In this document: piece after piece, positions 1 through 11,319 of the stretch
Position numbering within the stretch: position 1 is the stretch's first letter
How the letters are laid out: the number at the start of each line of letters is the position of its first letter
Assembly: GCF_037392515.1 (NCBI RefSeq)
Contig: NC_090290.1
Coordinates: forward strand, 32,633,753 to 32,697,752
Source: Haliotis asinina
Taxonomy: Eukaryota > Mollusca > Gastropoda > Lepetellida > Haliotidae
Reading direction: 5' to 3'
DNA length: 64,000 nt
Made by a program: the position numbers and the translations under genes
Notes under the pieces: model-generated
What the model saw: the letters and a program-made list of their open reading frames with translations, nothing else
Told to the model about the DNA's origin: nothing
Database searches by the model: none

Positions 1-3000
1 GGGCAATGATGCGGAGTGAATAATGTTTCTTGCCAACGGTCTAATTACAAAGCCAAGCAGCAAATTGGTCAGCACCCACTCCCTTGACCATGACGGACAA
101 AGGGACTGGGCTCCTGTCCACATTAGCAGAATTTCTTCACCCTAAATAGTGAGAAGGCCGGATGCCCATCACATGCTGTTATTTAAAAATATCCATGGAA
201 TTTCTTATTTGATTGTAACAAAATATCCCAGCAGTGTAGTTTTCTTCTGATGCCTGGATGGTATAGTGACTGATCCAATTTGATCCTATTTCTGTGTTTT
301 TTACCTCGATATTTAATCATGTCACATGAAAATATGATGTCTACATACACGTAGCAAGCTATTTGTTTCATATAAGTCCGAAAGATTGCAAAGCTTTATA
401 TGTAGATAGTTTGAGGGTTGGCCCAGCTGTCATGGCAGACATCATACGTAAAGTTTGGTATTTACGACCCTGGTTTCTTTTCTACAATAATAAAAAGCAC
501 ACAGTTGATTTATCTGAATTCACAAACTAGTAAAAATGACTCTGCCATTGGTAGAGACATCTGAAAATTTTCTTACGTAAAAAAAACCCCTATTTATACC
601 CATTTACCCAAGTACACAGCAAATACCTATGTACATTTCTTATGTAACAACGAAGTTCCATTGGTATCCTCAAAACAGTTTCAGCCCAAAAGTGTTTCCA
701 GGCTGCATGCGACACAGAGATTACATCTTCCTTGCTGTAACTCACGTTTGATGGTATAAACCTACATGTGTTATTTGTCATCATTCACTTGATGGTCAGT
801 TAACTCATTAAGGCCGAGAGCCACGTATGTGTGGCAAATTAATTATCTTCTCACAGCAAGAGCCGTGTATTGGGCGTTATGAAAATCACGCCTTATTGAA
901 CAAGAGACTCGGATATGCGTTTTACATTTTAAATTCGTACTGTACCTATAATTTCAATCAATTTAGCTGTAATGATCAAAGATTAGCTTTTCTTACGAGA
1001 GAGGTTACTTTCTGTGTTAATCAGAAGAACTATTAATGTGTTTTGATAACAATTGCTTGCAATGTTGGGGGCTTATACAGGCAAATGAACACATGTCTGC
1101 GAGAAAGGGGATTGTGAGATGTTGTTACAGGAGGTAAGTGTTTGTTACTCGTCATTGGGAGTGAATACTAAGATACTATGTTTGCACATTGATTGAATTA
1201 ATCGTGACAAGGTTACTAAACCTTCTTCTAAGTTAAATCATTTATTCATTCGTTGTAAAAGTTCACATAATAGACATAATAGACATAAATATCAATACTG
1301 TATTACACCAATGTTCGTGTAGATTTGAAATAAACCAAGTTAGTAATTTAGACTTAATTAATTTGCGACTATTGATTTTTAAAGTTGATGATAATACATA
1401 ATCGAATATGAAGTGATAACTCTTGCATCAACTCATAATATACATATATAGTACACATAAACCATACAAAGGTAATTGGGGTATTTTGTTCAAGCTGTTT
1501 CATGCTGATTTGAAATGTGATTTTTCCATGCAGTTTACATAAGCATTGTGTGAGAAACGTTTGTATTTGATCTCTGTAATTATCCAGTGTAATGATCACG
1601 TGTATCAGATCCATCGTCAATAAAAGGACGATAATATATCAGTTACGGAATTGATGCATATAACCATTCAATCAGACAACACTAAATGAGATATATGAAA
1701 ACCTCTTTCAACCTCAAAATTACAGCCTATGGCCAAATGCATGGCCAGGTAAAGTTTTGTCCCGTGACAAGTGTAAAACAAACTTATGTGCTGTTACATC
1801 ATTGGACAACCTGTTTAGTGGAGTCACGCCCATTGTCAATCTTTTGAACCTCATTTGCTTTCAAAACAAATATCTTCATAAATATTTGGGGAGATTCAAC
1901 TACAAGTGTATACATCACAATAAATCAGCATTGCGTAACTTTTTTGAATTCTATAATACATGTACTTGAATTATGATATTTATTCGTAACAATGTGCAGA
2001 TTATATTGAAATGTTCAGCAAGCCATTATGTTTGATGTACAAGTAGTGTGCGCAAAATGTATATGTAAATAAATACTATCTCTACTCAATGTTTGGATTG
2101 GGTTATCGGGAATAAAAATAATCAGATTGTAGTGCTTTGAGCACTTCAGAGAAAAATAAACTCGTCAAAGTGCTTGTTAGTCCTACGTGTACATTTCAGG
2201 CATCCTTACAATTATGTATGTTCACGATACACAAACTTTTTCATGATAGCTAGAGTTGATAAAGCCGAAATCTAGCATATCGATTGGTCAGCGATCTAAC
2301 CAATAGTCAATCTGTATCCAAGCTGTCTAGTGACAGAACATGCTCTTCAGAAATTTAGCCCCCGCCCCATCACCTGTCATTTCCTATGTGACAGGTATCT
2401 CATGATACGATTGGTCATAGATAACAAATCAGGGACTATATTGAACAGTTGGGATACAAAACATACTATTCAGGAACTTTGATGACGCCCATCCCATGAC
2501 CCAGGGATATCAGGTGTGAATTAGCCTCACCACAGCCAGCCAGGCAATCAGCACGGGGCTCCAGGTGTTGAGCAGTGAAGTGGCTCTCGGGCTTAATGAG
2601 TTAATGAACTTATAACAGGTATAAATAGTGGTAAAACTACTAAAAGTACTCGACATAGGTTCCCATTTGGCATTTCTCCTGTCTGGAGTAAATACGCAAC
2701 ATTATAAATTTAGGTCTGTAGAGGCAAATGTATTGCATGTTATGTAATATGTGCATGTAAGTGATGCAAGAGGGTTTGTCAGCTGAGTTACAAAATCAAA
2801 CATCGATCAAAGGATTAACCGATAACACACTGATTGATTAATTACTTCCACAGCAGATTTGTCAAAAAGGCAGTGTTTATGAGTGTAGATTTACGTAATC
2901 TATACTGAATACACCCTGTCGTAAAGTACAAGTGTAAAAACAACATCCTTCCTACAAATAATTAGCCGCCACTGCCTTGATTGATTGATTGTTGCTCATT

Positions 3001-4081
3001 ATTGGCAAATTAATGGCGGACATCACACAGTTAGTTGCCAGGTGTGCTGTCCTGGGTGACCAGTGAGATTATGTATACACCAGTGTGAAAATTTCTCAAA
3101 CGATATGTCACTTTTTCGCATATTAGACTGTTGAAAGACACAGGACATAGAGCAGGATTATTTACCAGCTGCAGATGAATGGAATATGGTTCTTTTATGT
3201 GGATATTGATGGATACATTCCTAAACGAGGTAATAGCCTGACATTGTTATAACTTTCGCCTGTGTTAAATTTAATTTTGTTTTAATTTATTTCTTGTAGC
3301 ATTCAGCAGAATCTGTATTACAGAAAACATGCACTAGGTCACAACTAGGGTCTGTGTGAAATATGATTCACGTTGGCAATCTGTACAATGTTTAGATATT
3401 GAAATCATGTTAGAAATTCACTGTAAGTATAAGCAGACAGTGTGGGGTTTTTTTTATTAACTTTCAAACTGCATACAAATGTGACAAGGAACTAAAGACG
3501 TACACTGACTTCATTATTTTTCAGTCCTAACATGTTTTTTTATATCACTGGCAGATGAGTAAACTTCAAGGTGTTTGATTTGTTTTCAAAATAGTGAAAT
3601 AAAATGACTTTATCTGTGTTGATCAGTCTACACATAAACTATCAATTGCGCATATGGGAGGCACGGCAGAGATCATGAACCAGTCATGAATTCTGGGATA
3701 TCATCCGGGTACTCCCGGGGGAAAAACAGTAACAAAAGAAACCACCAGTCCACGGAAATTGCTCCTCATCAGTGCCCCTTTAAGACCCTGGGTTGCAAGG
3801 TTTCCATGTACATCATTGTTAAGTTGTCATGAATGGAAACATTTAATGATGATATATCTTCTGAATGGACTAATAGGGTAGACATGAAGATAAGCTTGTA
3901 TTGATTCTGTCATTTTATACTGGGGGCTCTGTTCTTACTACTGTTTGTGTTAAAATGTTCATCACTCTCAGCTCTAATGCCATCGAGAACTGAAAATTGT
4001 GTGTAAGAGGAATAGAACACAATCTAATTTTTTTCTAGCAATTTAGTCATCATTTAGATGATGTCTGTATCTTTTTTGCAG
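1..4081. other. Non-coding stretch, inferred intron 1 of Rab18
   Basis: No exon could be recognised here. The first Rab18 exon visible begins at 4082 with the last base of a split serine codon, so the P-loop exon must lie upstream of the window and this stretch is inferred to be intron 1. It contains the TTAA-flanked element at 804-2600. The remaining DNA (1-803 and 2605-4081) is AT-rich, with only short open frames that show no domain or codon pattern I recognise. Confidence 0.6.
804..2600. mobile_element. Non-autonomous TTAA-flanked element with 21-bp terminal inverted repeats (piggyBac-like)
   Basis: The left end (804-824, beginning CTCATTAAGGCCGAG) and the right end (2580-2600) are inverted repeats of 21 bp with one mismatch. 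A TTAA tetranucleotide flanks each side, at 800-803 and 2601-2604. A TTAA target-site duplication is the hallmark of piggyBac-superfamily insertion. The 1,797-bp interior has only short open frames and no recognisable transposase, so it would need an enzyme supplied from elsewhere. The superfamily assignment is inferred from the target site and terminal repeats only. Confidence 0.65.
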
Positions 4082-4137
4082 TCTGCTGCTGCGTTTCACA
4101 GATGACACCTTTGACCCAGAACAGGCAGCTACAATTG
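4082..4137 (+). CDS. Rab18: Rab18 exon 2 (switch I)
   Basis: This 56-nt exon follows ...ttttttgcag and is followed by gtaggtg. It begins with the third base of a split serine codon and encodes [18 protein letters not shown] plus the first base of a glycine codon. It covers the end of the P-loop helix and the switch I effector loop, where Thr of the AATIG motif coordinates magnesium in the GTP state. The exon is too short to appear as an open frame with its own ATG. It was recognised by its match to Rab18. Confidence 0.93.
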
Positions 4138-7100
4138 GTAGGTGTGGACTTGAGAGCTGTAACGATGCATGAAATTATCGATAGACTGCACGTTTAGCAA
4201 TTGATCAATGGTAGATACTAAAAACAATTGATGTAGTATCAATTGTATGTCTGTTGATAGATTGATAATTGACTTTCGCTGATGAACGTGCAATGCAAAA
4301 TACAGGAAGCACCAGATTCATTTGCTTTGATTTATCCGCCCCTGTTACCTGTTAAAGATCACATACTCTAAGGGGATACAAATACAAAAAAACCCATTTA
4401 TTGACATCATTATAAATGAAACATTGTCATTAATACTACTCATTACAACAGTTTTTTACCTTATATCAATGTTTATTACAATAGTGCACAATACTTTGTG
4501 AAAATCACGAAATTTCAACCAATAAGACTCAGAGGTATGTGCCTATGTGACATAATGTGAGGTATACCTATGTGGGTTGCTGTGGTATTCCTGTACATTT
4601 CCGGGGTTAGTTTATCTTGTTTATAGGTATGTTTGAATCTGCAATCATGACAATTGTTTTGAAAAATGAAAGCTCTATGTTTCCACAGTCTATTACCATT
4701 TAATCTTGTCACCTGTTTTGCTTATTTTCGGAGATACTGTTGTTTTTCACAGATGATTCTGTTAAGATCTCTTGTTGTTATAATGTTTATAAATCGCTCC
4801 AAGCAGTGTCATGCAGAATCTTTCTGGTCACGATTCAAAAGCATATTTACAACAAGTAGGAAGTAGTTTTGATTTTTCAGCTTGATGAAAACAAGCCATA
4901 ATTTAAGTTCTAATTGATTCTCAAACTGACATGAAGCCATGATTTTAAAATATAACTGCGCCCTATTGCAAACATTGACCAGTCTGCTTTTTATTGTCTT
5001 CACTGAGTTACAAAATCTAAACTACTTTCTACTGGTAGTAAAGTATGTCTTTGCTTGATGGACAATAGGATTTTCCATGATTTTGCACTGATGGAAGCAA
5101 GGTGGGTGTCAATATGATACTCACTTCCTCCACAACCGCTTCCATGGAAGAAATTGTTATGTTATAAGCTGTGTCATGCAAAATCCTTTTTATCATCCTA
5201 AATTCAATGATAACAAATCTAAATAGCATCTTCTATCTTAGAAGCGAGGTAAGTGTCGAACCACCCAATTTATATATGTACAGGCTTCCACAAAGCTTGC
5301 TCACACTCGCAAACAACGCATTGAGCACAAACTGAGGGATCCTGATATCTGTGCATGGTGAGAACATCAGCCCACACCTAGGAGCATTTGACAGCAATAC
5401 AACAATTTGCCATGTCGTTGTTGATGTCAAGATATAAGCAAAATTCTTACACATTCTGTATACAACTACCTGAAAATCCTCTCTCACATGATGTCATTGC
5501 ATTTTGCTGCAGTGCTCTGGCGACAGTTACGTGTGTGGTTTCAGTGGTGGGGGCGAGTGAAGCAGACAACTTTTTGGCAACATTTATTCTCTTGGTTTTA
5601 ATTAATTAAACCACATGTTTTTAAGACTAACTACAAGTCATTCATATGTAATGGTTAAAAGAGTATAAAAAATGTCATTAAACAAACATAGCGACAAACT
5701 TGACTTGCGACTCTTAAGTTTGAATTTGTGAATAACAATAAATTTAGGTTTTAACTGCTTTCTTGAACTTGGTATCAAGTTTCTTGATTAAAAGAAACTG
5801 ACTCACATTTGTTGGATGAATATATTTCTTTTACAACTATTTCATCTTTAAATATGGCAACATTTAAGACACTTATGACAAGAATTTAACAATTTACAGT
5901 CTCTTTTGTGGAGACATCACTTTTGCCCTGACTTTGAATAAAGTTTGATTTAGCACACTACTGATAGAGAAATGCAGTGTTTTACATGGCAAACAGATCA
6001 TTCAGAATTGAAGTTTTTTTTTCCATCTTTGCTAGGTGTGGATTTCAAGGTGAAGACCCTTACAGTTGATGGAAACAGGACAAAGTTGGCAATATGGGTG
6101 AGTAATAGTTGATTTTTGTGTCTGTTCCTTGGTACACCTGCTTGTCATATGCATTTCCAGGACAGGTTAGTTTCTCAGCACACTTACTTGTGATGTGGAT
6201 TTCCAGTGCAGGGTAGTTCCTCAGTACACTTGCTTGTGATGTGGGTTTCCAGGACAGGGTAGTTCCTCAGTGCACTTGCTTGTGATGTGGATTTCCAGTG
6301 CAGGGTAGTTCCTCAGTACACGTGCTTGTATTGTGGATTTCCAGGGCAGGATAGTTCCTCAGTAAACATCCTTGTATTATGGGTTTCCAGGCAGGGTAGT
6401 TCCTCAGTACACCTGCTTGTATTATGGAATACAAGGCAAGGTAGGACCCTCGTATACTAGCTATCTTGAGGATTTCCAGTGTGGAACACTATATAGGTTT
6501 GACATCAGTTTGAAGTTTTGTAGTGAAGGGTTGATCATAGGCTATGTATTGATTCACAAAGATTCATAATGATTCACCTTTGGGATATGTGTTAAAAGAT
6601 GATTAATAGTCATGATAATACTATTTTCTGCTCCAGCACAAAGAGTCTCAAGTTCTAAAATATTCGATTCTACTATATTTATTTTAGTATGTCTTCACAT
6701 CACATATAACTGTATAAGTTTGAGTTTGTAGGTTGATGTATTGTATTGTATCTTTCCTTACTCATAAATGTCGCTATCTGATAGGCCGAGTGCACTTCTG
6801 TTATTTGTTATTTGTACAAGCAAGGAACATTTCTATGTACCCGGCTGGGAATGCCAAATTTGTTTGGTACTTCTAGGTAGTATCTTGAATAACATTGAAC
6901 GTTTGATGTACCAAATGCAAATCGATGAAAGGGAGATAACTCTAAATCTGTTTCTCGTCTGCAAAATCTCGACTGCCAAAAGTTTTGTCCCTGTGTCCCA
7001 AACAATTCAAAATTAACATTTAGGTGTTCGATAAGATAAATACTATGTTCATGAGTACGTCTGGGTCCATGAGTTGATGCACCATCAATGTTTGTTTATG

Positions 7101-10100
7101 TTCTGTTCGGGCTGAAGGAACATAAACAAACATCAAGGGTGCATCAACCCATGCTTTTCCCCACTTCCTCCCTAACTTTGTGACCAGTGAACAACTTATA
7201 ATGTACCGTGTTAGTATCTGTGCTGTTATCAACAGCAAATGTGGGTGCCCTGTACATGTCACAAGATACGTATGATTTACAGTGCTTCTCGTTGGGCTCA
7301 TCTGTTTAATATTGCACATTTAGACATATTTGTCTTCTATGATGGTCAGGATACAGCAGGCCAGGAGAGGTTCCGGACCCTCACTCCCAGCTACTACAGG
7401 GGCGCTCAAGGAGTCATATTAGGTGAGTGCAACAGCAGCAAAACTACAAAAATTAAATTAAATTAAACTACAAATTAAATTACAAAAATTTAATCAATGT
7501 TATATATACTTTGGTCAGGAGGACAACCAACTCTAGTGAACTGCCAAATGGATCTTCTTCCTTAAAATTGTCTAAGACTGTCAAATGAAACCTAGTTGAG
7601 TAAATAATAACCATTTGTTTCACATTGTAGTATATGATGTCTGTAGCAAGCAATCCTTCAGCCGGCTGGATGCATGGTTGAACGAACTGGAGACCTTTGC
7701 TACAAAGCATGATATGGTCAAGATGCTGGTAGGGAACAAGATTGACAAGGTGAGTAATAGTTGGCTCCTGCCTTATCCAAGCATTCACAATCAGCTCAAA
7801 GTAGCTAACAGTTCATGTCTGTACCCCAGCACTGATACTGACTTCAAAGTTAGTTAACAGTAACACTTCATGCCTGTAACTCAGCATTCATACTGACTTC
7901 AAAGTTAGTTAACAGTAACACTTCATGCCTGTAACTCAGCATTCATACTGACTTCAAAGTTAGTTAACAGTAACACTTCATGCCTGTAACTCAGCATTCA
8001 TACTGACTTCAAAGTTAGTTAACAGTAACACTTCATGCCTGTAACTCAGCATTCATACTGACTTCAAAGTAGCTAACAGTAACACTTCATGCCTGTTCCT
8101 CAGCGTTCACACTGACTTCAAAGTTAGCTAACAGTAACACTTCGTGCCTGTACCTCAGCATTCACACTGACTTCAAAGTAGCTAACAGTAACACTTCATG
8201 CCTGTTCCTCAGCGTTCACACTGACTTCAAAGTAGCTAACAGTAACACTTCGTGCCTGTACCTCAGCATTCACACTGACTTCAAAGTAGCTAACAGTAAC
8301 ACTTCGTGCCTGTACCTCAGCATTCACACTGACTTCAAAGTAGCTAACAGTAACACTTCGTGCCTGTACCTCAGCATTCACATTGACTTCAAAGTAGCTA
8401 ACAGTAACACTTCGTGCCTGTACCTCAGCGTTCATAAATAGTTCAAAGTATACTAGCCATGTAAAGAAACTGTGCAATGTCCACTGATAACAATGTCAAA
8501 GGTACATATAAACTTTAATGGAGGGATCATGAGACCATAACAAGTCAGGAGAATTTCAATTGAAATGTCAAGCACAATGACGTCACAAGTCCACAAGTGG
8601 GACAGGGGTCAAACAGTGCATCGATAATGCATAGAGCCTATCAAATGTGCAAGGAAGGCTTGTGGGATGTCACGCCACATTCTCTCAAGTTCTGTTGCGA
8701 TGTCAGTGATGTTATCTGATGGATGAGGAACACTGCATAGACGTCAATCCATCTTGTCCCAAACATGCGATATTAGGGAGGGATCCAGTGAATTTGCAGG
8801 CCAAGTCACTCACTCATTGTTGTGGTGTTGCAAGAAATCCATACCAACCCTTGCCATATGATGGCAGGCATTGTCCTGTTGGAATGATAACCCAGGGCCA
8901 TGACATTGCAGAAAAGGAATTGCCACAGGTCAAAGAATCTGATCCCTGAAGCCCACACCAGTTAAGTTGTCCTGAACAGTCACCAGAGGAGTTCCTTGGC
9001 GTGCTGTTATTCCACCCCAAATCATCATGGAACCACCACCAAAGCGCATAAAATTATCCCACATGTCTATAGGCACATTGACATCCGTCACTATGGGAAA
9101 TGTTTATCATGGACTCATCTCTAAAAACAACATTTCTCCACCAAAACAAGGGTCTGCGGACATGATTTCGGCACCACATTTGGCGAGCTTGTCGATGTCG
9201 TGTCAGGATAGGTTGAGTAGCGGGACGTCGTGGTCTGATCCCGTGATGATATAAACGTTGTTGAACTGTGTTGGGGTGAATACGGTAAAGTCCCGGGATG
9301 GTCCAGGCAGTCATCATTGCAGTCTGAAACCTGTGGCGAAGATGGGTTGCCCTTATCCATCAGTCCTGTGTTGTTGTTACACGTCAACGTCCAGAACTTG
9401 TCTGATTGATGACGGCATTTGTGTTCTGGTAGCGTCTGAACAGTGCAGAAATTGTGTTCCAGTTGCAGTGGAAATGTGCAGCCACTTGTCATGGAGACAT
9501 TCCCCGATGGACCATCTCAATGGCCTCGTGACGTTGTGCAGATGTTAGCCTTGACGTGCTGTGCCGTTTACGGGCAGGGATTGAGCTTTCCAAAGCGACA
9601 GTGTTGTATGGCATTCATTTGCTCTGTTTCTCTTTCCTGGAATGCATGTACAACAACGTATTGCACGTCTCAAGGACGAAACCACTGATGTCACGGAATG
9701 TGGCATGTGCATGCATGTTGGGTACATGTCACTAATCTCTGAGGTTAAATCCTCATGAGCTGAAAGTAAATGTTTGTGTCTGAATACAGCTGGTTACTCA
9801 TGTATGTTGGGTTGTAGTCTCAAAATGTAAAATCTCTCGCACAATAATTCAATGCAAAGAAATGAAATTGTACCAGTCTTAATGATTAAGAGGGTTTTAC
9901 TGAAGTTTTGCAATGTGTTATGAGGACAGCATTCCATACCTTCATTGTTGATTCATTTTTCAGGAGAGAAGGGAGGTCAGCAAGGAAGAGGGCTTGAAGT
10001 TTGCTCGCAAACACCACATGCTGTTCATTGAAGCAAGTGCAAAAACCAAAGAAGGGGTACAGTGTGCGTTTGAAGAACTCGTGGAAAAGGTATGGTATTT

Positions 10101-11319
10101 CAAGTTCAGGTTAGGTTACACATCAATGTTTGAACAGTGGAGGTATTTTTGTGGCATGCTTATTTTGGTAGGAATTTCATGAACATATGGCATAAACTGA
10201 TTCCTGTAAAATTCAAGACTTACAGTATGTATACAGTGTGGATCAGGTGTCAGTGTAGGCACATTGTTGTTCAATACAAATTTGCACCATTGCATGTTAC
10301 CTGCTACAATTTGTTATAACATTACATGAATAATACACTGCCTGTTACAACATTGTAATACCGGGCAAGTAACTTTAAGAAAGAAATATGTCCTGACTAA
10401 TTCTCTACTTGCCCTGATTTCTATGACATAATCATGATAATGTAATTATAAACAAATAAATCAACATGGTGTTTGAACTTAATGTTTACAGAACTATTTA
10501 TCAAAAAGTGATCAACAGCAAAGAACGATACCTCTACTTTATTATCATTGCAAAATATGATTGCTACATTTTGGTAGATATGAAACAAAATCCAAGTTTA
10601 TTTGCAGTTTGAAACTGTAAGCATAAATTACCTACTAACCCATGGACAAGTGAGATACCATTATTTGATTGCCTGAAATGAAAACTGACTTCTGGTGTTT
10701 GTATTTTTTAACCCCTGAATACCACTACATGATAATACACCATCACAAAACTGCCTGTTACAACATTGTGTTGTCTTCCAAAACTGTGTTCCCTTAGAGA
10801 TATTGCATGATATCATGTAGGAGATATCATTATGACTTTTGATTTTGTACAATGCCCTGACAACATGATCCTGATGATATCACTGTGCTATGACATCACT
10901 GCACTGCAAATCTAATAGCAGTACTGTGTTCAGAGATGTAAATTTTTCATTGAAAACTTAGGAGTGATTTTTTATGATAAATACTGAAAAAAATCTCACC
11001 CTTTTGTCTTCTGATATCAAATATATCAACACTGATTGATAAGACTAAAAATATCCTCAGCATGCCTCTGATATTTTGTAACTATCAGCTTGTGTGTGGT
11101 ATAATTGATGTTAGTAGACAGATACAGATTTTCTATGTACCACTACATGTTAATACACAATCACCATGATCATACCACTGCCTCTTGCAAGAGTGTGATA
11201 TGAATTTCTCTCTGTTGCAGATCATCCAGACTCCAGGTCTGTGGGAGACAGACAAGCAGGGCCTGACTCTAGGTTCTCCCCATCCTAACTCATCTTCCTG
11301 TAGCTACTGTGTAATCTGA
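4082..11319 (+). CDS. Rab18: Rab18 small GTPase, six exons, 5' end outside the window
   Basis: Rab18 is a Ras-superfamily GTPase that cycles on ER and lipid-droplet membranes and acts in membrane traffic and lipid metabolism. Joining 4082-4137, 6036-6097, 7350-7422, 7631-7749, 9964-10089 and 11221-11319 gives one uninterrupted frame of 177 residues plus stop, and all junctions are GT/AG. Seen in order: switch I region (DPEQAATIG), switch II ([19 protein letters not shown], split by an intron), guanine-specificity motif NKID, and the EASAKT motif. The Rab18-typical [16 protein letters not shown] and [15 protein letters not shown] are also present. The P-loop and start codon are missing from the window; vertebrate Rab18 (about 206 residues) has roughly 23 residues there. 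The C-terminus ends CSYCVI, which is not a standard CAAX box. Confidence 0.95.
6036..6097 (+). CDS. Rab18: Rab18 exon 3
   Basis: The acceptor is ...tttgctag and the donor gtgagtaa. The 62-nt exon completes the split glycine and encodes [20 protein letters not shown], ending in phase 0 just before the DTAGQE motif. This is the beta2-beta3 hairpin of the GTPase fold. The sequence matches Rab18 apart from conservative changes. Confidence 0.93.
6130..6440 (+). repeat. 46-bp minisatellite in Rab18 intron 3
   Basis: About six to seven imperfect tandem copies of a 46-bp unit containing 'ttcctcagtacacttgcttg' and 'ggatttccag' lie just downstream of exon 3. Copies differ at scattered positions, and the outer ones are the most diverged. 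The array is intronic. Its open frames on the + strand are accidental. Confidence 0.85.
7073..7148. repeat. Short inverted repeat (hairpin) in Rab18 intron 3
   Basis: Two arms of about 30 bp, 7073-7103 and 7117-7148, are reverse complements with a few mismatches around a loop of about 13 bases. Both arms share 'tgtttgtttatgttc' or its complement and 'gttgatgcacc' or its complement. No target-site duplication was identified. It could be a small MITE remnant. Confidence 0.7.
7350..7422 (+). CDS. Rab18: Rab18 exon 4 (switch II)
   Basis: The 73-nt exon follows ...gatggtcag and precedes gtgagtgc. It encodes 24 residues beginning [18 protein letters not shown] and continuing AQGVIL, then the first base of a valine codon. 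The catalytic glutamine of DTAGQE is present, so the protein should hydrolyse GTP normally. Confidence 0.95.
7631..7749 (+). CDS. Rab18: Rab18 exon 5 (NKxD motif)
   Basis: The acceptor is ...cacattgtag and the donor gtgagtaata. The 119-nt exon completes valine and encodes 39 residues, from [20 protein letters not shown] through to [13 protein letters not shown] is the guanine-specificity motif. The exon ends in phase 0. Confidence 0.95.
7805..8450 (+). repeat. 54/55-bp minisatellite in Rab18 intron 5
   Basis: About twelve tandem copies of a 54-55-bp unit containing 'actgacttcaaagt', 'taacagtaacactt' and 'gcctgtaactcagc'. The first copies carry 'gttagtta' and 'taactcagca'. Later copies carry 'gtagcta' and 'tacctcagca', so there are two sub-families in separate blocks. 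The array lies directly after exon 5. The minus-strand open frame across it is a repeat artefact. Confidence 0.9.
8609..9625 (-). pseudogene. Tc1-like transposase, decayed
   Basis: Read on the minus strand, the segment shows the order of a Tc1-family transposase: the helix-turn-helix remnant 'HRGMSP' near 9500; then '[16 protein letters not shown]' and 'GIRPRRP'; 'VVFRDES' with the first catalytic Asp near 9100; 'MIWGGIT'; 'FQQDNACHH' with the second Asp near 8880; and '[19 protein letters not shown]'. At least five in-frame stops interrupt it, including stops after MSP and after KMD, so no active enzyme can be made. The + strand open frames across this segment are shadows. It sits in Rab18 intron 5. 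The terminal repeats were not located with confidence. Confidence 0.88.
9964..10089 (+). CDS. Rab18: Rab18 exon 6 (SAK motif)
   Basis: The 126-nt exon follows ...cattttttcag and precedes gtatgg. It encodes 42 residues in phase 0, from [18 protein letters not shown] through [10 protein letters not shown] to [15 protein letters not shown] is the G5 nucleotide-base motif. It joins exon 5 as NKIDK|ERREV, as in Rab18 proteins. Confidence 0.95.
11221..11319 (+). CDS. Rab18: Rab18 exon 7, C-terminal tail and stop
   Basis: The acceptor is ...tctctctgttgcag. The exon begins [14 protein letters not shown], which is Rab18-specific, and then has a short divergent hypervariable tail rich in Ser and Pro. 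It ends SSCSYCVI before TGA at 11317-11319. Cysteines sit at positions -6 and -3. A CAAX box would need Cys at -4, as in the CSVL end of vertebrate Rab18. Either this lineage uses an unusual prenylation signal, one codon has been lost, or an alternative last exon exists. Confidence 0.92.
   Translation: MIQTPGLWETDKQGLTLGSPHPNSSSCSYCVI

Noticed and set aside
8196..8477. A 93-residue minus-strand frame with repeated SVTVSYFEV
   Set aside because: It is a reading of the 54/55-bp intronic minisatellite. It has no splice context and the repeat unit is not conserved as protein.
9027..9688. Several + strand frames of 75-96 residues
   Set aside because: They are shadows of the decayed Tc1-like transposase read on the minus strand.
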